DNA of 64,000 nt, taken from assembly GCF_039634785.1 (NCBI RefSeq), contig NZ_JBBIAB010000007.1, positions 1 to 64,000 of the forward strand, in the 5' to 3' direction. The notes under the pieces are model-generated. The model had not been told where the DNA came from. It ran no database searches and saw only the letters and a list, made by a program, of their open reading frames with translations. Numbering within the stretch: the stretch's first letter is position 1; every line of letters begins with the position of its first letter. The stretch is from Tistrella mobilis. GTDB taxonomy: Bacteria > Pseudomonadota > Alphaproteobacteria > Tistrellales > Tistrellaceae. Both the position numbers and the translations under genes were made by a program. Positions 8,027-17,552 of this stretch are shown here, in pieces.

Positions 8027-9085
8027 ATGAAACGTCTTGCCGGGCCGTTTCTGGTAGCAGCCTGCACGCTTGCGGCGGCTCTGCCCGCCGCAGCCGAGAC
8101 CCGTCTGATCCATGCCGAACCCGGGCCGAACCGCGGCGTGCGTGCCGAGGCCACCGAATGGTGGATCGGCGAGGCCGCGCGCCGCAGCGGCGGCGAGCTG
8201 GCCTTCGACATCCATTGGGGCGGGGCGCTGTTCGGCGCCAATGCCGCGCTGACCTCGATCTCCAACGGGGTGGCGGATAGCGGGCTGATCGTCGGGTCCT
8301 ATCTCGAATCCGAATTCCCCGAGCTGTATATGGGCGACCTGCCGCTGTCGGAGCGCGACCCCTGGGTCACCATGCATGCGATGAACGAGATCCTGTCGTC
8401 CCATCCCGCCGTTCAGACGGCGCTGGCGGACAAGAACCTGGCCTATCTCGGCATCTATGCGACCTCGCCGCTGCAGATCGGCTGCCGCAACGACGCGCTG
8501 ACCACGGTCGACGACGTCAAGGGCATGAAGATGCGCTATGGCGGCGTCTACGGGCCGGTCTTCTCGGCGCTGGGCGGCAACATGGTCGAGATGTCGATCT
8601 ACGACACCTTCCAGGGCATGGAGACCGGGCTGATCGACTGCACGCCCACCTATGCCTATTTCGCGGTCGCGACGAAGCTGGACGAAATGCTCGACAGCCT
8701 GACCCCGATCAAGCTCAGCCCGGCGAGCAGCGTCGCCACCTTCATGAACCGCGACGTGTTCGAGGATCTGTCGTCCGAGCATCGCAAGGTGCTGGAGGGG
8801 CTGCGCGCCGAGGTGATCGACCACTTCGCCGAGCGGCTGAGCAAGGCCGATGCCGATGCGATCAAAAAAATGACCACCCGCGAAAAGCCGGTGGTCATCC
8901 ACAATCTCAGCGCCGAAGACGACGCCCGGATCCTGGAGGCCGCCCAGCCGGTGATCACGCAGTGGAAGGCATCCGCCACCGCCAAAGGCTTCGATGCCGA
9001 GGCGCTGCTGGCCGAGTACAAGCGGCTGCTCGACAAATGGGCGAAGATCCGCGACACGCAGGGCTATCCCTGGGAGCGCGGCTGA
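8027..9085 (+). CDS. TRAP transporter solute-binding protein (DctP family)
   Basis: This 352-residue periplasmic protein has a signal peptide (MKRLAGPFLV..ALPAAAE) and the DctP-family sequence DDVKGMKMRYGG, FQGMETGLIDCTPTY. It delivers a carboxylated solute to the DctQM membrane pair encoded next; the actual substrate cannot be inferred. The ribosome binding site (8014-8024, AGGGAGGAAAC) is unusually strong and perfectly complementary over 11 nt to the core of the small RNAs at 54.4-55.1 kb, so post-transcriptional repression is possible. The upstream 100 bp (7925-7975) are AT-rich and probably hold the promoter. Confidence 0.9.
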   Translation: MKRLAGPFLVAACTLAAALPAAAETRLIHAEPGPNRGVRAEATEWWIGEAARRSGGELAFDIHWGGALFGANAALTSISNGVADSGLIVGSYLESEFPELYMGDLPLSERDPWVTMHAMNEILSSHPAVQTALADKNLAYLGIYATSPLQIGCRNDALTTVDDVKGMKMRYGGVYGPVFSALGGNMVEMSIYDTFQGMETGLIDCTPTYAYFAVATKLDEMLDSLTPIKLSPASSVATFMNRDVFEDLSSEHRKVLEGLRAEVIDHFAERLSKADADAIKKMTTREKPVVIHNLSAEDDARILEAAQPVITQWKASATAKGFDAEALLAEYKRLLDKWAKIRDTQGYPWERG

Positions 9086-9163
9086 GACCGGCGCCCGGCG
9101 CCCCGGGGGAGCATGGCGCTTCCCCGGGCGACGGGCGGCCGGCCCGGCGCGGAGGCCCCACGG

Positions 9164-9670
9164 ATGATGACCCGCATTGAAACCCTGATGAACACGATCG
9201 CCACGCTTTCGGTCGTGGCGCTCTGTCTGCTGATCACCGCCAATGTCGCCGGCCGGATCTTCTTCGGCGCCGGCGTGCCCGACGCCATGGTGCTGGTGCG
9301 CGAGCTGATGGTGCCGGCAATCCTCTTTCCCCTCGCCTCGGCCACTGCCGCCCGCGCCCATGTCGCGATCGAGGTGGTGGCCCAGTTCTTCCCTCCGGCG
9401 CTGGCGCGCTGGATGGCGGTGCTGGCAGCACTCGTCGGGCTGGTGATCGTGCTGCCGCTGCTCTGGGCGGGCTGGCGCGAATTCACCGATGCCTTCGGCA
9501 GCGGCGCGCTGTTCACCGGCGATCTGGGCCTGCCGAAATGGCCGGGACGGGCGCTGTTCGTGATCGCGCTCGCCATGTTCGCGCTGCGCCTGGTGCATGT
9601 GGCGGCGATCGATCTGGCCGCCGCCCTGCGCGGCCGCGACACGCCCCGCACCGACCCGCAGGGGAGCTGA
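9164..9670 (+). CDS. TRAP transporter small membrane subunit (DctQ family)
   Basis: This 168-residue protein has four hydrophobic segments, as expected for DctQ, with the typical AHVAIEVVAQFF loop. It forms the small permease subunit with the adjacent DctM. The ATG at 9164 (MMTRIETLMN) follows GGAGG by 8 nt; the longer frame upstream has no ribosome binding site. The gene lies 78 bp after the binding protein and 4 bp before dctM. Confidence 0.87.
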   Translation: MMTRIETLMNTIATLSVVALCLLITANVAGRIFFGAGVPDAMVLVRELMVPAILFPLASATAARAHVAIEVVAQFFPPALARWMAVLAALVGLVIVLPLLWAGWREFTDAFGSGALFTGDLGLPKWPGRALFVIALAMFALRLVHVAAIDLAAALRGRDTPRTDPQGS

Positions 9671-9674
9671 GCCG

Positions 9675-11015
9675 ATGGAGCTTTGGATCTATGGCATCAT
9701 CGCCTTCGGCGTGATGCTCTCTCTGCTTGCCCTGCGCGTGCCGATCTCGTTCGCGCTGGGCGGCGTCGCGGTGACCGCGATCTTCCTGCTGTTCGCCTGG
9801 CGGACCGGCAGCTTCATGCCTGAACGCGCGATCCGCGCCACCCTGTCGCTGATTTTCGCCAGCACCTACGATCTGGTGCACAGCTACGACCTGTCGATGA
9901 TCCCGCTGTTCATCGCGCTGGGTCACGTCGCCCACAAGGCGGGGATCACCACCGAAATCTACGAAACCGCCAGGGTCTGGCTGGTGCGCCTGCCGGGCGG
10001 TGTCGCCATCGCCTCGGTCGCCGGCTGCGGCGGGTTCTCGGCCATCTCGGGCTCGTCGATCGCCTGCGCTTCGACCATGGGGCGGATCTGCACGCCCGAA
10101 ATGCTGCGCCTGAACTATGATCCGCGCCTGGCCACCGCCAGCGTGGCGGCGGGCGGCACGCTGGGCTCGCTGATCCCGCCCTCGGTGCTGTTCATCATCT
10201 ACGGCATCTTCACCGAAACCTCGATCAATCAGCTGTTCCTGGCGGGCATCCTGCCCGGGCTGCTGTCGATGGCGGGCTATGCGGCCGCGATCATGATCTG
10301 GGTGCGGCGGGATCCGTCGATCGCCCCGGTACCGGCCGAGACCATCCCGCTTCGCGAGAAGCTGGTGGCCGCCGCCCGGTCCTGGCCGGCGGTGGTGATG
10401 TTCGCCATCGTGGTCGGCGGCATCTATGGCGGCATCTTCACCGCCACCGAGGCCGCTGCCCTCACCCTGCTCTTCGCCACCCTGGTCGGGTTGGGGCGCG
10501 GCCGGATGCGGCTGGCCGACATCGTGCCCACCATGCGCGAGACCGCGAAGACCACCGCCGCGATCTTCTTCATCGCCGCCTGCGCCAAGACCTTCGTCGC
10601 CTTCATCTCGCTGACCGGCCTGTCCAACCAGATGGTCACCGCGGTGGGCGCCGCCGAGTTCGGCCCCTGGGCCTTTCTGGCGGCGGTGGTGGTGATCTAT
10701 CTGGTGCTCGGCATGTTTCTCGACCCCGTGGGCATCATGGTGCTGACCCTGCCGCTGATGATCCCGATGGTCGAAAGCTACGGCATGGATCTGATCTGGT
10801 TCGGCGTGGTGATCGTGAAGCTGCTGGAAATCGGCCTGATCACGCCGCCGGTCGGCCTCAACGTCTTCGTGCTCGCGGCCGTGATCGAGGACAAGGTGCA
10901 GATCGGGCGGATCTTCGCCGGCATCACCCGCTTCCTGGCCATGGATCTGGTGGTTCTGGCCCTGCTGATCGCCATCCCCTCGATCTCGCTGATCGTCCCG
11001 CTGACCATGCGCTGA
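9675..11015 (+). CDS. TRAP transporter large membrane subunit (DctM family)
   Basis: This 446-residue protein has about 12 hydrophobic segments and the DctM hallmarks: SIACASTMGRICTPEM, ASVAAGGTLGSLIPPSVLFI and LITPPVGLNVFVL. It is the ion-coupled channel that, with DctQ, moves the solute bound by the protein at 8027. The start at 9675, four bases after the dctQ stop, was chosen over an upstream ATG within dctQ. A terminator follows, closing a standard DctPQM operon without a linked catabolic gene. Confidence 0.92.
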   Translation: MELWIYGIIAFGVMLSLLALRVPISFALGGVAVTAIFLLFAWRTGSFMPERAIRATLSLIFASTYDLVHSYDLSMIPLFIALGHVAHKAGITTEIYETARVWLVRLPGGVAIASVAGCGGFSAISGSSIACASTMGRICTPEMLRLNYDPRLATASVAAGGTLGSLIPPSVLFIIYGIFTETSINQLFLAGILPGLLSMAGYAAAIMIWVRRDPSIAPVPAETIPLREKLVAAARSWPAVVMFAIVVGGIYGGIFTATEAAALTLLFATLVGLGRGRMRLADIVPTMRETAKTTAAIFFIAACAKTFVAFISLTGLSNQMVTAVGAAEFGPWAFLAAVVVIYLVLGMFLDPVGIMVLTLPLMIPMVESYGMDLIWFGVVIVKLLEIGLITPPVGLNVFVLAAVIEDKVQIGRIFAGITRFLAMDLVVLALLIAIPSISLIVPLTMR

Positions 11016-11027
11016 TCCCCCGCAACG

Positions 11028-11070
11028 AAGAAGGGCCGCTCCCCATGGCCGGGAGCGGCCCTTCTTTTTT
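11028..11070. terminator. Terminator between the TRAP operon and the convergent hydratase gene
   Basis: A long GC-rich stem (AAGGGCCGCTCC around 11031-11042 with its complement at about 11052-11063) is followed on the plus strand by a run of T residues to 11070. The minus side is also AG/CT-rich, so it may act in both directions. Confidence 0.8.
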
Positions 11071-11087
11071 GCGCCCTTCGCGGACCC

Positions 11088-11891
11088 TCAGGCGCCGGGG
11101 AACAGCGGCGGCAGCTTGCGGGTGAAGCGGTCCAGCGCCTCCAGATGATAGGCACTGGTCAGGCAGTCGGCCTGGGCCCGGGCCTCGGCCGCAAGCAGGG
11201 CCTCGCCGTCCAGATCGAAGGCCCGGCCCGTCACCTGTTTGGTCCAGCGCACCGCAAGCGGCGAGGCGAGCGCCAGGGCCTCGGCCATGGCGATCGCCCG
11301 CTCTTCCAGGGCGTCCGGTGCCGTCACCTCCATGACGATGCCCCAGGCTTCGGCCTCGCGCGCGCCGACCTCGCGGCCGGTCAGGAACATCATCCGGGCG
11401 CGCTGCACCCCCGCCATCCGCGGCAGGGTGCAGAACAGGTTGAAATCGGGCACGGCACCCAGCTTGCAGAACGAGGCACAGAACCGCGCCTCTTCCGAGG
11501 CGAGCACGATGTCGGCAGTCAGCGCCAGGCCGAACCCCGCCCCATAGGCGACGCCGTTCACCGCCGAGATCACCGGCACCGGCAGATCCCTCAGCCGGCG
11601 CAGCCAGCCATGCAGCACCTCGAACCGTCCGGCGATGCTCTCGGGGCTCTCGCCCGCACCGCCGGCCGCCCGATGGCGGGCGAGCATGCCTTTCAGATCA
11701 CCGCCGGAGCTGAACGCGGCCCCCGTGCCGGTCAGCACCACCGCCCTCAATTCCGGATCGGCCTCCAGCCCGGCCACCGCATCGGCAAGGGCGGTCTTCA
11801 TGGCATCGGTCAGGGCGTTGCGGGTGGCCTGATCCTGCATGCGCAGGATCGCGACCGCCCCCCTGCGCTCGATCGCGAGCGGCTCGGTCAT
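11088..11891 (-). CDS. Enoyl-CoA hydratase/isomerase family protein
   Basis: This 267-residue crotonase-fold protein shows the oxyanion-hole segments FSSGGDLKGML and INGVAYGAGFGLAL-like VNGVAYGAGFGLAL, followed by DIVLASEEARF. It probably hydrates an enoyl-CoA in a beta-oxidation route. The start at 11891 overlaps the stop of the upstream acyl-CoA ligase (ATGA), so it is the last gene of a three-gene minus-strand operon: acyl-CoA dehydrogenase, ligase, hydratase. A glutamate pair typical of hydratases is not obvious, so isomerase or hydrolase activity remains possible. Confidence 0.85.
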   Translation of the reverse strand: MTEPLAIERRGAVAILRMQDQATRNALTDAMKTALADAVAGLEADPELRAVVLTGTGAAFSSGGDLKGMLARHRAAGGAGESPESIAGRFEVLHGWLRRLRDLPVPVISAVNGVAYGAGFGLALTADIVLASEEARFCASFCKLGAVPDFNLFCTLPRMAGVQRARMMFLTGREVGAREAEAWGIVMEVTAPDALEERAIAMAEALALASPLAVRWTKQVTGRAFDLDGEALLAAEARAQADCLTSAYHLEALDRFTRKLPPLFPGA

Positions 11892-13471
11892 GCCTCCTCC
11901 TTCAGCGCCAGGGCTCGGGCGCGCAACAGGGTCTTGTCGATCTTGTTGGTGGGCGACAGCGGCAGCGGCTCGCGGAAGATGTCGATGCTGCGCGGCGACT
12001 TGAAGTCGGCGATCTGGCTGCGGCACCAGGCGATCAGCTCCGCCGCATCGGCCTCGGCGCCCTCGTGCAGGGCCACGGCCGCATGCACCCGTTCGCCCCA
12101 CAGCTCGTCCGGCAGGCCGAAGACGGCGCATTGGGCCACGGCCGGATGGCGCGACAGGCAGTTCTCGGTCTCGATCGGATAGACGTTCTCGCCGCCCGAG
12201 ATGATCATCTCCTTGGTGCGGCCGGCAAGGAACAGATAGCCGTCTTCATCCAGATAGCCGGCATCGCCGGTGTGGTAGAAACCGTTCCGGATGGCGCGCG
12301 CGGTCTCGTCGGGGCGGTTCCAGTAGCCGGTCATGACCTGGGGGCCGCGGATGATGATCTCGCCCACCTCCCCCACCGGCAGCTGCCGGCCATCGGCATC
12401 GACGATGCGCAGATCGCCGTAATGGATCGGCCGGCCCACCGAGCCCAGCTTGTCGAAGAAGCGGCTGCCCGGCACATGATCCTTCCAGGTCAGCACCGAC
12501 AGCACCGGCGAGGCCTCGGTCATGCCATAGCCCTGGCAGAAGGTGACGCCCGGCACCTTTTCGATCGCGCGTTCCATCAACCTGACCGGCATCGGCGCCG
12601 CGCCATAGGTGAAGCAGCGGATCGACGAGAAGTCGAACCGGTCGAATTCGGGGTGGTCCAGGATCATCCGCAGCATGGTCGGCACCAGGGTGACCGTGCT
12701 GACCCGGCAGTCCTGGATCAGCTGCATGGTCTCGTCCACCCGGAAGCGCGGCTGGACGACCATGCCGGCGCCGAAGACCAGGGCGGTGAAAACCCGCGAG
12801 CCGGTGCCCAGGTGGAAGAGCGGACCTGAGAGCAGCAGCACGTCCTCGGACGAGAACTCGTAGAGCGGCCCGGTCCCGGCGGCATTGGCGAAAAGGTTCA
12901 GATGCGACAGCATCACCCCCTTCGGCACGCCGGTGGTGCCCGAGGTGTAATAGAGGATCAGCGTGTCGCCGTCGCAGGAGGCGAGATGGTCGAAGCGATC
13001 CTCGGCGACCGGCGGGCCGGCGGCGATCAGCGCATCGTAAGACAGCGTGCCGGGCGGCAGGGCCGGATGGCTGCCGTCCCAGTCGGCGAAGATCAGCCGG
13101 TCGAGCGCCGGACAGGCCGCCATCAGCCGGGCGCCGGTTTCGGCCATATGGCGGTCGACGATCAGGATCTTCGGCGTGCAGTCGGCGATCAGCCCCACCA
13201 GTTCGGGGAACCCCAGCCGGTGGTTCAGCGGCACCGGAATGGCGCCGATCACCGAGGGCGAGAGATAGGTCTCGACCAGCCAGTGGGAATTCCAGCCCAG
13301 AAAGGCGACGCGGTCGCCGGGGCCGACGCCGAAGCCGTGCAGCACCGATGCCATGCGGTGCACACGATCATTCGTCTGGCTCCAGGTGAAATCGCGGCCT
13401 TCGAAATGCAGGGCGCGGCGATCGGGGGCTGCGGCCGCGTATTTGCGCAGCAGGTCGGGGATGCGGATCAT
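11888..13471 (-). CDS. Acyl-CoA ligase (AMP-forming)
   Basis: This 527-residue ANL-superfamily enzyme activates a carboxylic acid to its CoA thioester with ATP. The phosphate-binding motif LILYYTSGTTGVPKGVM, the adenine motif YGMTEASP, the hinge GYLDEDGYLFLAGRTKEMI and the C-terminal lysine region (PTNKIDKTLLR) are all present, so it looks active. Substrate range is unknown; neighbours suggest fatty, branched or cyclic acids. It overlaps the acyl-CoA dehydrogenase upstream and the hydratase downstream by four bases each. The start at 13471 was chosen from the ATGA overlap. Confidence 0.9.
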   Translation of the reverse strand: MIRIPDLLRKYAAAAPDRRALHFEGRDFTWSQTNDRVHRMASVLHGFGVGPGDRVAFLGWNSHWLVETYLSPSVIGAIPVPLNHRLGFPELVGLIADCTPKILIVDRHMAETGARLMAACPALDRLIFADWDGSHPALPPGTLSYDALIAAGPPVAEDRFDHLASCDGDTLILYYTSGTTGVPKGVMLSHLNLFANAAGTGPLYEFSSEDVLLLSGPLFHLGTGSRVFTALVFGAGMVVQPRFRVDETMQLIQDCRVSTVTLVPTMLRMILDHPEFDRFDFSSIRCFTYGAAPMPVRLMERAIEKVPGVTFCQGYGMTEASPVLSVLTWKDHVPGSRFFDKLGSVGRPIHYGDLRIVDADGRQLPVGEVGEIIIRGPQVMTGYWNRPDETARAIRNGFYHTGDAGYLDEDGYLFLAGRTKEMIISGGENVYPIETENCLSRHPAVAQCAVFGLPDELWGERVHAAVALHEGAEADAAELIAWCRSQIADFKSPRSIDIFREPLPLSPTNKIDKTLLRARALALKEEA

Positions 13472-14619
13472 TCCGACCTCCCCACCAGGGCGCGGCCGAT
13501 GATCTCGCGCATGATCTCGCCCGTGCCGCCGGCGATGCGGCCGACGCGGGAATCGGCCCAGGCGCGGGCGATCGGATATTCCCACATATAGCCGTAGCCG
13601 CCATGCATCTGCATGCAGACGTCGAGGCACTGGAACAGGGTTTCGGAACTGACCATCTTGGCGAGCGCGGCATCGACCGCGTCCAGCTCACCTTTCAGAT
13701 GCATCTCAAGGCAGCGGTCGACGAAGACCCGCATCACCACCGCCTGGGCCTTGACCTCGGCCAGCTTGAAGCGGGTGTTCTGGAACTGGGCGATCGGCCG
13801 GCCGAAGGCCTTGCGGTCGGTGGTGTGGGCGACCGTCCAGTCGAGCGCCGCCTCCAGCGCCGCCGCGGCCCGGACCGCCTGAAGCAGGCGTTCCTGCGGC
13901 AACTGCTCCATCAGCTGCACGAAGCCGCGGCCTTCGCGGCCCAGCAGATTGCCGGCCGGCACGCGCACATCCTCGAAGAACAGCTCGGCCGTGTCCTGGG
14001 CCTTCCAGCCGACCTTGTCGAGCAGCCGGCCCTTGGTGAAGCCCGGCCGGTCGGCCTCGACCAGAATCAGGCTGACGCCCCTGGCACCGGCCGAAGGGTC
14101 GGTCTTGCAGGCCAGCACGATCAGATCGCAATTGCCGCCATTGGTGATGAACACCTTCTGGCCGTTGATCACCCAGTCGTCGCCGTCGCGCACCGCCGTG
14201 GTGCGGATGCCCTGAAGGTCGGATCCGGCGGCGGGCTCGGTCATGCCCACGGCGCCGATCGCCTCCCCGCGGGCCATGCGCGGCAGCCAGTGCCGCTTCA
14301 GCTCTTCCGAGCCGTAATGAAGGATGTAGGGGGCGACGATGTCGGAATGCAGCGAGAAACCTGGCCCCATCGCCCCCGCCCGCGCCAGTTCCTCCATCAC
14401 CACCATCGAGAACAGGAAGTCGGCACCGGCACCGCCATAGACCTCGGGCATGGCGGCACAGAGCAGCCCCGCCTCCCCCGCCTTCCTCCAGGCGTCGCGG
14501 TCGACGGCACCGGCCTTCTCCCAGGCGGCGTGGTTGGGGGTGATCTCCCGCTCGACGAATCGGCGCACCTGTTCGCGGAAAAGCTCGTGCTCCTCCGTGA
14601 AAATCTGTCTGGTGAACAT
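13468..14619 (-). CDS. Acyl-CoA dehydrogenase
   Basis: This 383-residue flavoenzyme oxidises an acyl-CoA to the 2-enoyl-CoA. It shows MTEPAAGSDLQGIRT and WVINGQKVFITNGG (FAD/substrate region), DRKAFGRPIAQFQ, and the C-terminal GGTGEIMREIIGRALVG. The usual EGT glutamate of short/medium-chain enzymes is replaced by GGT, as in long-chain or branched-chain types, whose base lies in an earlier helix; a glutamate is present in AALEAALDWT. The start at 14619 has GGAGG 9 nt upstream. It is first in the minus-strand operon and is divergent from the SDR at 14789. Confidence 0.9.
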   Translation of the reverse strand: MFTRQIFTEEHELFREQVRRFVEREITPNHAAWEKAGAVDRDAWRKAGEAGLLCAAMPEVYGGAGADFLFSMVVMEELARAGAMGPGFSLHSDIVAPYILHYGSEELKRHWLPRMARGEAIGAVGMTEPAAGSDLQGIRTTAVRDGDDWVINGQKVFITNGGNCDLIVLACKTDPSAGARGVSLILVEADRPGFTKGRLLDKVGWKAQDTAELFFEDVRVPAGNLLGREGRGFVQLMEQLPQERLLQAVRAAAALEAALDWTVAHTTDRKAFGRPIAQFQNTRFKLAEVKAQAVVMRVFVDRCLEMHLKGELDAVDAALAKMVSSETLFQCLDVCMQMHGGYGYMWEYPIARAWADSRVGRIAGGTGEIMREIIGRALVGRSE

Positions 14620-14788
14620 CCCAGACGTCCTCCCTGGCGGTTTTTTCTCCGGCGGTCGTGTCTGCCTGCCGGGCAAGGTCGAGGTTAGGCAGCTTGAAAA
14701 TCATAATCAAGCATATTATAAACCAGCTAACGGAATGCTGAAAACGGCCGTATTCCGCGGAAAAACCAGACAGTCAGGGAAGAAACGC
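14620..14788. promoter_or_regulatory. Divergent promoter region of the acyl-CoA catabolic cluster
   Basis: This 169-bp interval separates two divergent transcripts. Its centre (14697-14725) is AT-rich. CGGAAT (14731-14736) and ATTCCG (14752-14757) form an inverted repeat with a 15-bp spacer, a possible operator. The MarR-type regulator at 15826 is the nearest candidate to bind here. Confidence 0.4.
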
Positions 14789-15694
14789 ATGCTCGAAGGT
14801 AAATCCGTCGTCGTCACCGGCGCCGGTCGCGGCATCGGCCGCGACATCGCCCTTCTGCTCGCCGCCAAGGGGGCCAGAGTGGTGGTCAACGACCTCGGCG
14901 GCTCGGACAAGGGCGATGGGGCCGACGATGCGCCGGCGCGCGAGGTGGTGCGCGAGATCGAGGCCGCAGGCGGCGAAGCGGTCGCCGATTTCGGCGACGT
15001 CTCGCAGCTGGAAGACGCCGAGGCGATGATCGAGACCGCGGTCCGCCAGTTCGGCCGGATCGACGGCGTGGTCAACAATGCCGGCATTCTGCGCGACATG
15101 ATCTTCCACAAGATGACCCCCGAAGCCTGGCAGGCGGTCATCTCGGTGCATCTGAACGGATCGTTCAACACCTCCTATGCCGCCGCCCGCCATTTCCGCG
15201 AGCAGGGCTCGGGCCGTTTCGTGCACTTCACCTCGACCTCGGGGCTGATCGGCAATTACGGCCAGGCGAATTACGCCGCCGCCAAGCTCGGCATCGTCGG
15301 CCTGTCGCGGTCGATCGCGCTCGACATGGCGCGGTTCGGCGTCACCTCGAACTGCATCGCCCCCTTCGCCTGGAGCCGGCTGATCGGCACCATCCCGGTG
15401 ACCAACGAGGCCGAGATGGCACGGGTGCAGCGGATCAAGGAAATGACGCCGAACAAGATCGCGCCCCTGGTCGCGGCCCTGCTCTCGGACCAGTCGGCCG
15501 ACGTCACCGGCCAGATCTTCACCGTGCGCAACAACGAGATCTTCCTGATGAGCCAGCCGCGCCCGGTGCGCTCGGCCCATCGCTCGGAAGGCTGGACGGC
15601 CGAGACCGTGCTCTCGCACGCGCTGCCGGCCATGCGCGCCGGTTTCACCCCGCTCGAACGTTCGGGCGACGTCTTCTCGTGGGATCCGGTCTGA
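14789..15694 (+). CDS. MFE-2-type 3-hydroxyacyl-CoA dehydrogenase (SDR)
   Basis: This 301-residue SDR resembles the dehydrogenase domain of peroxisomal multifunctional enzyme 2. It has TGAGRGIGRDIA, VVVNDLGGSDKGDG, NNAGILRD, and the active site STSGLIGNYGQANYAAAK with Ser, Tyr and Lys. Such enzymes oxidise (R)-3-hydroxyacyl-CoA to 3-ketoacyl-CoA with NAD, often for branched or steroid side-chain substrates. The start at 14789 removes a long unconserved extension. An R-specific hydratase is encoded at 17553, matching its stereochemistry. It is the first gene of the rightward arm of the cluster. Confidence 0.87.
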   Translation: MLEGKSVVVTGAGRGIGRDIALLLAAKGARVVVNDLGGSDKGDGADDAPAREVVREIEAAGGEAVADFGDVSQLEDAEAMIETAVRQFGRIDGVVNNAGILRDMIFHKMTPEAWQAVISVHLNGSFNTSYAAARHFREQGSGRFVHFTSTSGLIGNYGQANYAAAKLGIVGLSRSIALDMARFGVTSNCIAPFAWSRLIGTIPVTNEAEMARVQRIKEMTPNKIAPLVAALLSDQSADVTGQIFTVRNNEIFLMSQPRPVRSAHRSEGWTAETVLSHALPAMRAGFTPLERSGDVFSWDPV

Positions 15695-15825
15695 GCCCCG
15701 GCCCAATCTGAGCTTCCGCCCCTCCCGATCCAACCCGGTCTGCAACATCGGGGGCCGGTCGCTTGCCGCCCCCGCCGCTGCGCCATAGATTGGGGACCGC
15801 TCCTCTCAGAAAGCCCTCTGCCGGA

Positions 15826-16284
15826 ATGACACGCATGTCGAAGGCCCGCGCCAAAGCAGACAAGGACAACCCCGTTTTCCAGGACATCGCACGTTTTCGT
15901 GCGCTGATCTTCGACCGGCTGCTGAAGCCGCATGATCTGACCATGTCCCAGGGCTGGGTTCTGGTACATCTGCTGCGCGAGAACGGGCTCAGCCAGTCGG
16001 AGCTCGCCAACCGGCTGGAGATTGCGACCGTCACCACCGGCAAGCTGATCGACCGGCTGGAAGAACGCGGCTTCGTGGAGCGCCGCCCCCATCCCGAGGA
16101 TCGCCGGGCGAAGCTGGTCTTCGCCACCGACCTCGCCAAACCGGCGGTCAAGTTCCTGACCCGCTGCATCGGCGAGGTCGACAAGATCGCCTTCGCAGGC
16201 ATGAGCGACGAGGACGTCGCCTTCATGCGCGACCGCCTGGATCTCGTGCGCGAGAACCTGCTGAAGGCGTGCAACCGGGGCTGA
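15826..16284 (+). CDS. MarR-family transcriptional regulator
   Basis: This protein of about 152 residues has the winged-helix MarR layout: LTMSQGWVLVHLLRENGLSQ, the recognition helix in SELANRLEIATVTTGKLIDR and the wing in ERRPHPEDRRAKLV. It probably represses the surrounding acyl-CoA genes and responds to a pathway acid or CoA ester, but no operator is proven. The candidate sites are the palindromes at 14731-14757 and 17506-17518. The start could be 15826 or the ATG nine bases later. Confidence 0.85.
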   Translation: MTRMSKARAKADKDNPVFQDIARFRALIFDRLLKPHDLTMSQGWVLVHLLRENGLSQSELANRLEIATVTTGKLIDRLEERGFVERRPHPEDRRAKLVFATDLAKPAVKFLTRCIGEVDKIAFAGMSDEDVAFMRDRLDLVRENLLKACNRG

Positions 16285-16311
16285 ACCGGCCCTCTCGCAC
16301 GGGTATCACAC

Positions 16312-17460
16312 ATGACCGAGACTGATCCGGGCGCGCCCCCTCTTGCGGGGCTGCGCGTGGTCGAGTTCGCCGGTATCGGGCCCGGCCCCTTCGCGGGCAT
16401 GATGCTCGCCGACATGGGGGCCGAGGTGCTCAGGGTCGAGCGGGCGGGCGACATGCGGCCGGGGGCCGCCACCGACGTGCTCGCCCGCGGGCGCCGCTCC
16501 GTCGCCCTCGACCTCAAGACCGATGCCGGCCGCACGGCGGCCCTTGCCCTCATCGACCGTGCGGATGCGGTGATGGAGGGCTACCGCCCCGGGGTGATGG
16601 AACGTCTGGGCCTGGGGCCCGATGTCTGCCGGGCCCGCAATCCCCGGCTGGTTTATGGCCGGATGACCGGCTGGGGCCAGACCGGCCCTGCCGCGGCCGC
16701 CGCGGGCCACGACCTCAACTACATAGCACTCTCGGGCGCGCTCTGGGCGATGGGCGATGCCGACCGGCCGCCGCCGGTGCCGCTCAACATCGTCGGCGAT
16801 TTCGGCGGCGGCGGCATGCTGCTGGCCTTCGGCATGGTGACGGCCCTGCTGAAAGCCGCCCGCACCGGCCGGGGCGACGTGGTCGATGCGGCGATCTGCG
16901 ACGGCACCGCCGCGCTGATGGCGATGACCTTTTCGATGCGCGCCGCCGGCCTCTGGTCGGACCGGCGCGCCGACAACAAGCTGGATGGCGGCGCCCCCTG
17001 GTACGGCGTCTATCGCTGCGCCGATGACGGCTGGATCACCATCGGCGCGCTGGAGCCCAAATTCTGGGCCCTGCTGCTGGACCGGCTGGGCCTCGATCCC
17101 GCCGGGCTCGGCGATCGCGACCGGCGCGAGGACTGGCCGCGGATGCGCCGCATCCTGGCCGAGACCTTCGCAAGCCGGCCCCGCGCCCATTGGCAGGCGC
17201 TGCTTGAGAACACCGATGTCTGCTTCGCGCCGGTGCTCTCGCCCATGGAAGCACCGGACCACCCCCACAACCGTGCCCGCGGCATCTTCGTCACCCGCGA
17301 CGGCGTGGTCCAGCCCGCGCCGGCCCCGCGCTTCGCCGAGGCCCGCACCCCCCTGCCCGCCCCGCCGCCGGTGCCGGGGGCGGATACCGCAACCGCCCTT
17401 GCCGACTGGGGCCTGGATCCGGCCCTGCTGGCACAGCTGGGCCTGCCCGACGCCGGCTGA
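16312..17460 (+). CDS. Alpha-methylacyl-CoA racemase-like CoA-transferase family III protein
   Basis: This 382-residue CaiB/BaiF-family protein carries the AMACR signatures rather than those of formyl-CoA transferases: [11 protein letters not shown] (catalytic His) and [18 protein letters not shown] (catalytic Asp). AMACR epimerises 2-methyl-branched acyl-CoA esters so that stereospecific beta-oxidation can proceed. Start and length fit the family. Together with the MFE-2-like dehydrogenase and R-hydratase it points to branched, isoprenoid or sterol side-chain acids as substrates, which is inference. Confidence 0.85.
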   Translation: MTETDPGAPPLAGLRVVEFAGIGPGPFAGMMLADMGAEVLRVERAGDMRPGAATDVLARGRRSVALDLKTDAGRTAALALIDRADAVMEGYRPGVMERLGLGPDVCRARNPRLVYGRMTGWGQTGPAAAAAGHDLNYIALSGALWAMGDADRPPPVPLNIVGDFGGGGMLLAFGMVTALLKAARTGRGDVVDAAICDGTAALMAMTFSMRAAGLWSDRRADNKLDGGAPWYGVYRCADDGWITIGALEPKFWALLLDRLGLDPAGLGDRDRREDWPRMRRILAETFASRPRAHWQALLENTDVCFAPVLSPMEAPDHPHNRARGIFVTRDGVVQPAPAPRFAEARTPLPAPPPVPGADTATALADWGLDPALLAQLGLPDAG

Positions 17461-17505
17461 TGCGGCCAGCCCGCCGCCGGCGGCTTGCGCCGGCATGATG
17501 AGCTT

Positions 17506-17518
17506 GCTCAAATTGAGC
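17506..17518. promoter_or_regulatory. Perfect palindrome upstream of the hydratase operon
   Basis: GCTCAAATTGAGC is a 6+1+6 perfect palindrome 35 bp before the start at 17553. Its position just upstream of a five-gene operon suggests an operator, possibly for the MarR- or a TetR-type regulator. Confidence 0.4.
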
Positions 17519-17552
17519 CTGATAAGACGGATCAACCGTCCGGGAGGAAATG

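Noticed and set aside
13949-14215. Plus-strand frames opposite the acyl-CoA dehydrogenase and ligase
   Set aside because: They mirror codons of conserved minus-strand genes and have no ribosome binding site or recognisable domain.
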